Origin: DATKWS01 sp035529435
GTDB taxonomy: Bacteria > Krumholzibacteriota > Krumholzibacteriia > Krumholzibacteriales > Krumholzibacteriaceae
DNA: 10,788 nt
Assembly: GCA_035529435.1 (NCBI GenBank)
Contig: DATKWS010000042.1
Span: 1-10,788, forward strand
Direction of reading: 5' to 3'
Positions 7,572 to 10,788 of the stretch are shown here, in pieces. Under the pieces are notes generated by a model that made no database searches, had not been told where the DNA came from, and was given only the letters and a program-made list of their open reading frames with translations. Every line of letters starts with the position of its first letter. Within the stretch, counting starts at the first letter, position 1. Position numbers and translations under genes: made by a program.

Positions 7572-7594
7572 CCCCACGAAGCGGCTCCGCGGGG
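7572..7594 (-). other. Stem-loop immediately after the gyrB stop codon
   Basis: On the minus strand the bases just after the gyrB TAA read CCCCGCG, then a 9-base loop, then CGTGGGG. In RNA this gives a 7-bp stem with one G-U pair. No T-tract follows, so complete termination before gyrA is unlikely. It could protect the gyrB 3' end or adjust the gyrB/gyrA ratio; that role is inference. Confidence 0.35.
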
Positions 7595-9502
7595 TTATAT
7601 ATCGAGATTCTTCACCGATAGTGCATTGTCTTGTATGAACTTCTTTCTCGGCTCGACCTTGTCGCCCATGAGAATCGTGAAGATCTGATCGGCCTCCACG
7701 GCATCCTCGAGGGTAACCTTGAGGATCGTTCGGCGCTCGGGGTCCATTGTGGTCAGCCACAGCTGCTCGGGATTCATCTCGCCGAGACCCTTGTACCGCT
7801 GCACGTAGAGCCCCTTGCCGTCTCCGATCTCCTTGATGACCTTTTCCTTCTCCCTGTCGTTGTATACGTACCGCTCGTCCTTCCCCTTCTTGATCCTGTA
7901 CAGCGGCGGCTGCGCGATGTAGATATACCCCGCCTTGATCAGGCTCGGCAGGTAGCGGAAGAACAGGGTCAGGATCAGCGTTCTGATATGCGCGCCGTCG
8001 ATGTCGGCGTCGGTCATGATGATGATCTTGTGATACCGGGCCTTCGTGATGTCGAATTCCTCCTCGCCGATTCCCGTCCCGATCGCCGTTATGACCGTCT
8101 TGACCTCTTCGTTCGAGAGTATCTTGTCGATGCGGGCTTTCTCGACATTGAGGATCTTTCCCCTGAGCGGGAGTATCGCCTGGAACCGCCTGTCGCGCCC
8201 CTGCTTGGCCGACCCGCCGGCGGAGTCACCCTCGACGAGATACAACTCGCACTGGGCCGGGTCGTCGATCGAGCAGTCGGCGAGCTTGCCCGGCAATGCG
8301 CTCGACTCGAGCGCTGATTTTCGCCGAACCAGCTCGCGGGCCTTCCGCGCCGCGTCCCTGGCCCGCGCGGACTGGAGTGCCTTGTCGATGATCTTCCTCG
8401 CCACGGAAGGTTGCTCCTCGAGGTACTCACCCAGTTTCTGCCCCAGCACGCTCTCGACGAGCCCTTTCAGCTCGCTGTTTCCGAGCTTCGACTTCGTCTG
8501 CCCCTCGAACTGCGGATCGGGGAGCTTGATGCTCAGCACTGCCGTGATCCCCTCGCGCACGTCGTCTCCGGAGAGGGCGAGTTTCTGCTTCTTGAAGAGA
8601 TTGTTCTTCTGCGCGTAATTGTTGAGCGTCCTCGTGAGGGCCGCCTTGAATCCGACGAGGTGCGTTCCGCCGTCGACCGTATTGATGTTGTTCGCGAAGC
8701 AGAATATCTTCTCCGTGTATGTGTCGTTGTACTGTATGGCGGTCTCAACCTCGTACGTGCCGTCGACATAATGGAAGTAGATGGGCGGTTTGTGGAGCGT
8801 GTTTTTATTCTGGTTGAGATACTTGACGAATGAGACGATCCCGCCGGTGTATTTGAATTCGTGGCTCTTCTCGGTCCGCTCGTCCGTGAAGCGGATCGTG
8901 ATTCCCATGTTGAGAAACGCGAGTTCCCTGAAACGCTGCGAGAGCGTGTCGAAGCTGTAATCCAACGTATTGAAGATTGCGTCGTCTGGAATAAACGTGA
9001 CTCTCGTGCCGGTTTTCTTTTTTCCCTTTTGCGGCTTCTTCGCCAGGTCTTCCATCGGCTTGCCGTGCTCGTAGTGCTGCGTGTATGAGTTGCCCTCACG
9101 CCATATCTCGACCTCGAGCCATTTCGAGAGCGCATTGACGACGGAAACGCCGACGCCGTGGAGCCCGCCCGACACCTTGTAACTATCGTGGTCGAACTTC
9201 CCCCCCGCATGGAGGGTGGTCATGACAACCTCGACGGCCGGACGTTTCTGCGTCGGATGGATATCGACCGGAATGCCCCTCCCGTCATCCATCACCGTTA
9301 CATGGCCGCTCTTGGCTATGATTATTTCTATGCTACTGCAGGTCCCCGCCATCGCTTCATCGATGCTGTTATCCACCACCTCGTATATCATGTGATGGAG
9401 TCCGTGGATATCAGTGCTCCCGATATACATCGCGGGGCGCTTCCGCACCGCTTCGAGTCCCTTGAGAACCTGAATCCCCTTGGCAGTGTATTCCTGGCTC
9501 AT
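7595..9502 (-). CDS. gyrB: DNA gyrase subunit B
   Basis: This 635-residue subunit supplies the ATPase and the TOPRIM part of gyrase. The GHKL ATP-binding fold shows EVVDNSIDEA (41-50), MDDGRGIPVD (71-80) and the GGLHGVGVSVVNALS lid (112-126). The TOPRIM domain shows EGDSAGGSAKQGRDR (424-438), LPLRGKILNVEKA (444-456) and TDADIDGAHIRT (497-508) with its metal-binding Asp residues. The C-terminus has QRYKGLGEMNPEQLW (568-582) and MGDKVEPRKKFI (612-623). The length matches the short GyrB form, without the roughly 165-residue insertion seen in E. coli. Positions 424-430 carry the same numbers as in E. coli; the equivalent of Lys447 is Arg, a common natural variant. The ATG overlaps the upstream gene's stop (ATGA), and its AG-rich ribosome binding site lies inside that gene, so translation is probably coupled. 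ParE is the alternative, but the adjacent gyrA and recF favour GyrB. Confidence 0.98.
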   Translation of the reverse strand: MSQEYTAKGIQVLKGLEAVRKRPAMYIGSTDIHGLHHMIYEVVDNSIDEAMAGTCSSIEIIIAKSGHVTVMDDGRGIPVDIHPTQKRPAVEVVMTTLHAGGKFDHDSYKVSGGLHGVGVSVVNALSKWLEVEIWREGNSYTQHYEHGKPMEDLAKKPQKGKKKTGTRVTFIPDDAIFNTLDYSFDTLSQRFRELAFLNMGITIRFTDERTEKSHEFKYTGGIVSFVKYLNQNKNTLHKPPIYFHYVDGTYEVETAIQYNDTYTEKIFCFANNINTVDGGTHLVGFKAALTRTLNNYAQKNNLFKKQKLALSGDDVREGITAVLSIKLPDPQFEGQTKSKLGNSELKGLVESVLGQKLGEYLEEQPSVARKIIDKALQSARARDAARKARELVRRKSALESSALPGKLADCSIDDPAQCELYLVEGDSAGGSAKQGRDRRFQAILPLRGKILNVEKARIDKILSNEEVKTVITAIGTGIGEEEFDITKARYHKIIIMTDADIDGAHIRTLILTLFFRYLPSLIKAGYIYIAQPPLYRIKKGKDERYVYNDREKEKVIKEIGDGKGLYVQRYKGLGEMNPEQLWLTTMDPERRTILKVTLEDAVEADQIFTILMGDKVEPRKKFIQDNALSVKNLDI

Positions 9503-9804
9503 TCCGCCTCTCTCTCCCTTTCCAGTATCACCCGCAGCCCCTCAACCTTCAGTTCCGGAAACATCTCCCGTATCCTCGCTATTATCTCGCGTTGATGGAA
9601 GCGGATTTCCTGCATCCATGCGTTATTACCGACCTCGACGATCAAGACGTTTTTTCTGACCGTGGCCGGCCTGCTCCGCGCCGCAACCGCCGTGCCGACG
9701 ATCCTGCACCACTGGCGTGCGAGCTCCGCCTCTCTGAGCTTCGCATCCAGCCCGAGGCCCTTCATAACTTCCGGGAGGATCTCTCCAACCTTTTTAGACG
9801 TCAT
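9499..9804 (-). CDS. DUF721 family protein, DciA-like probable replicative helicase partner
   Basis: This small protein of 101 residues has the DUF721 pattern. An N-terminal helix, VGEILPEVMKGLGL (6-19), is followed by LARQWCRIVGTAVAARSRP (28-46) with the conserved Trp, then VLIVEVGNNAWMQEI (53-67) with a second conserved Trp, and a helix around REIIARIREMFP (72-83). The DUF721 family includes DciA, which binds and helps load the DnaB helicase in bacteria that lack DnaC or DnaI. In actinobacteria a relative sits at this same spot between recF and gyrB. The charged end, ILEREREAE, is encoded by the stretch that also serves as the gyrB ribosome binding site, and the stop overlaps the gyrB ATG. 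The ATG at 9804 has GGGAGG (9820-9815) 10 bases upstream. Assignment to the family is good; the helicase role is inferred from the family. Confidence 0.85.
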   Translation of the reverse strand: MTSKKVGEILPEVMKGLGLDAKLREAELARQWCRIVGTAVAARSRPATVRKNVLIVEVGNNAWMQEIRFHQREIIARIREMFPELKVEGLRVILEREREAE

Positions 9805-9870
9805 CCCGGTACAGCCTCCCGCGACCCAGAAACGGCGCGCCCAACGAACTTGATAGTATTAGTAATAACG

Positions 9871-9916
9871 GCAAAAAGAAAGAAAAATATACCCGCCGGT
9901 CGAGCGCGCGCCGCTC
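9871..9916 (-). terminator. Weak terminator-like or promoter-bearing AT-rich stretch after recF
   Basis: The 128-base gap between the recF stop and the DUF721 start has no coding signal. On the minus strand a GC-rich stem, GAGCG/CGCTC (9916-9912 with 9906-9902, 5-base loop), is followed about 14 bases later by a T-rich run, ATATTTTTCTTTCTTTTT (9890-9873). The distance from stem to T-run is too long for a classical intrinsic terminator. The AT-rich segment continues to about 9850 with TACTAT-like hexamers, so it could instead hold a promoter for DUF721-gyrB-gyrA. Neither reading is secure. Confidence 0.25.
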
Positions 9917-9932
9917 CGATCCCGAGCGTTTC

Positions 9933-10788
9933 TCACGCGCTCCGGCCCCGTTCGTCCACCGTCCGGAACCTCCCACCTTCCACAACGAAACAGGCGCCGT
10001 CCCTGCGGTACCCGGCAAAGTCATCCCTGCGCGGAGAGGTGACAAAACTCTGGTACCGGTCCGATAACACCCCCCTCACGCGACCCGATGTTTCGCCATC
10101 CAGTTCGGAGAAGATATCGTCGAGAAGAACAACGGGGCGCTCGGCTCTTCTCGACATGATGGCCTGTGCCTGGGCCAGCTTCAAGATGACGGCGGTGAGC
10201 CGTTTTCTTCCCTGGGATCCGAAGCGTCTGAGCTCCGTCTCCCCGAGATAGATCATCACATCGTCGTAGTGCGGCCCCGCCAGCGTGTACCCCCGTCGCG
10301 CCTCGCCGTCGCGGCATCGCGTCAGGGCGTTTCTCAATGCCCGTTCCGGTTCGATCCCCTCCTCGTTGAAGGAACACACGTACCGCATATCGAGGCTCTC
10401 CCCCTCGGGGAGCAGCTCCGTACAGAGTTCGCCGGCATGGCGGAGCACCTCGTCGAGCACTTCACCCCTCCCGCGTACGACTGCGGCGCCCCTCTCCACC
10501 AGCATGTCGTCCCACGCGTCGAGTTCCCCGCGGTTGCCTCTTCCATCCGCAATGGTCCTGAGCAGTGCATTTCTGTTCCTGAGGATCGCGTGGTATCCTT
10601 TGAGGTCGGCGAGAAACTCCGGTGATATCTGCGCCGCGGTGTAGTCCATGAACACACGGCGGAGCCGCGGCGGCCCCGCCGCAAGAGCCACATCCTCCGG
10701 AACAAAGAGAACGGACGGTATGATTCCTATACTCTCGCCCACCCCCGAAAGTTTTCTGCCGTCGGCCGACACCCTCACCCTCCCCCCC
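9933..10788 (-). CDS. recF: DNA replication and repair protein RecF, C-terminal part (start beyond the right edge)
   Basis: About 284 codons are visible. The frame is open to the last base, so the N-terminal part, roughly 80-100 residues including the Walker A loop, is missing. RecF is a cytoplasmic SMC/ABC-like ATPase that acts with RecO and RecR to load RecA at single-strand gaps. The visible part begins with a beta-hairpin, RVRVSADGRKLSG, then SVLFVPEDVALAAGPP and RRVFMD, the usual '(V/L)xFxPEDLxLIxGxPxxRRxFLD' region. The helical arm contains LRNRNALLR. After AGPHYDD comes the ABC signature FGSQGRKRLTAVILKLAQAQ, then Walker B PVVLLDDIFSELD with the D-loop Asp. The end, VTSPRRDDF then FVVEGGRF, is typical. 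The GTG at 10778 is internal and not the true start. The gene lies 128 bases before the DUF721 gene. Confidence 0.95.
   Translation of the reverse strand, partial: GGRVRVSADGRKLSGVGESIGIIPSVLFVPEDVALAAGPPRLRRVFMDYTAAQISPEFLADLKGYHAILRNRNALLRTIADGRGNRGELDAWDDMLVERGAAVVRGRGEVLDEVLRHAGELCTELLPEGESLDMRYVCSFNEEGIEPERALRNALTRCRDGEARRGYTLAGPHYDDVMIYLGETELRRFGSQGRKRLTAVILKLAQAQAIMSRRAERPVVLLDDIFSELDGETSGRVRGVLSDRYQSFVTSPRRDDFAGYRRDGACFVVEGGRFRTVDERGRSA

Noticed and set aside
9368..9376. TTATCCACC, one base from the DnaA box TTATCCACA.
   Set aside because: It lies inside gyrB and encodes the conserved VVDN segment. There is no cluster of further boxes or AT-rich unwinding region, so there is no support for an origin here.
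10781..10788. A run of C bases at the right edge that could hide a frameshift.
   Set aside because: The recF frame is consistent with the family up to the edge, and the run continues out of the window, so no error can be shown.

Overview
The window is bacterial chromosomal DNA, GC-rich and densely coded, with no rRNA or tRNA gene, insertion sequence, phage gene or CRISPR array that I can see. The central block is a replication/topology gene cluster on the minus strand. In transcription order it runs recF (its start lies past the right edge), a DUF721/DciA-type gene, gyrB, gyrA, a large secreted protein with a C-terminal FlgD-like/sorting-type domain, and hflX. The recF-DUF721-gyrB-gyrA order is a conserved chromosomal arrangement, usually downstream of dnaA and dnaN, so the replication origin region probably lies to the right of this window.

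From left to right: positions 1-102 hold the first 34 codons of an aldehyde dehydrogenase on the minus strand, leaving the window. About 170 bases of divergent intergenic DNA follow, with a good extended -10 promoter pointing right. Next comes a plus-strand polytopic membrane protein resembling GT-C/TMTC-type glycosyltransferases. It converges on hflX across a 33-base gap that can form a hairpin. The minus-strand cluster fills the rest, with overlaps of 4 bases (secreted protein/hflX and DUF721/gyrB) and gaps of 36 bases (gyrA/secreted protein), 111 bases (gyrB/gyrA) and 128 bases (recF/DUF721). No intergenic stretch exceeds 300 bases.

Taxonomy can only be suggested. The secreted protein combines a signal peptide, Asp-rich calcium-type repeats, a YPNPF segment and a C-terminal domain of the FlgD-Ig/type IX sorting class. 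That architecture is common in Bacteroidetes-Chlorobi relatives and in many uncultivated candidate phyla with two membranes. The short (635-residue) GyrB and the DciA-type gene fit a non-proteobacterial lineage. I would call it an uncultivated Gram-negative-type bacterium, phylum unresolved.

Functionally, RecF (gap repair), the DciA-like protein (probable replicative helicase partner) and the two gyrase subunits form a coherent chromosome-maintenance set. HflX is a ribosome-associated GTPase often linked to stress. The secreted protein is the outlier: a gene for an exported surface-type protein placed between gyrA and hflX and overlapping hflX. The most interesting points are that insertion, the Thr82-Ala83 pair in the quinolone-determining region of GyrA, and the long bipolar (acidic, then basic) GyrA tail. 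I found no clear sign of an entirely new system.
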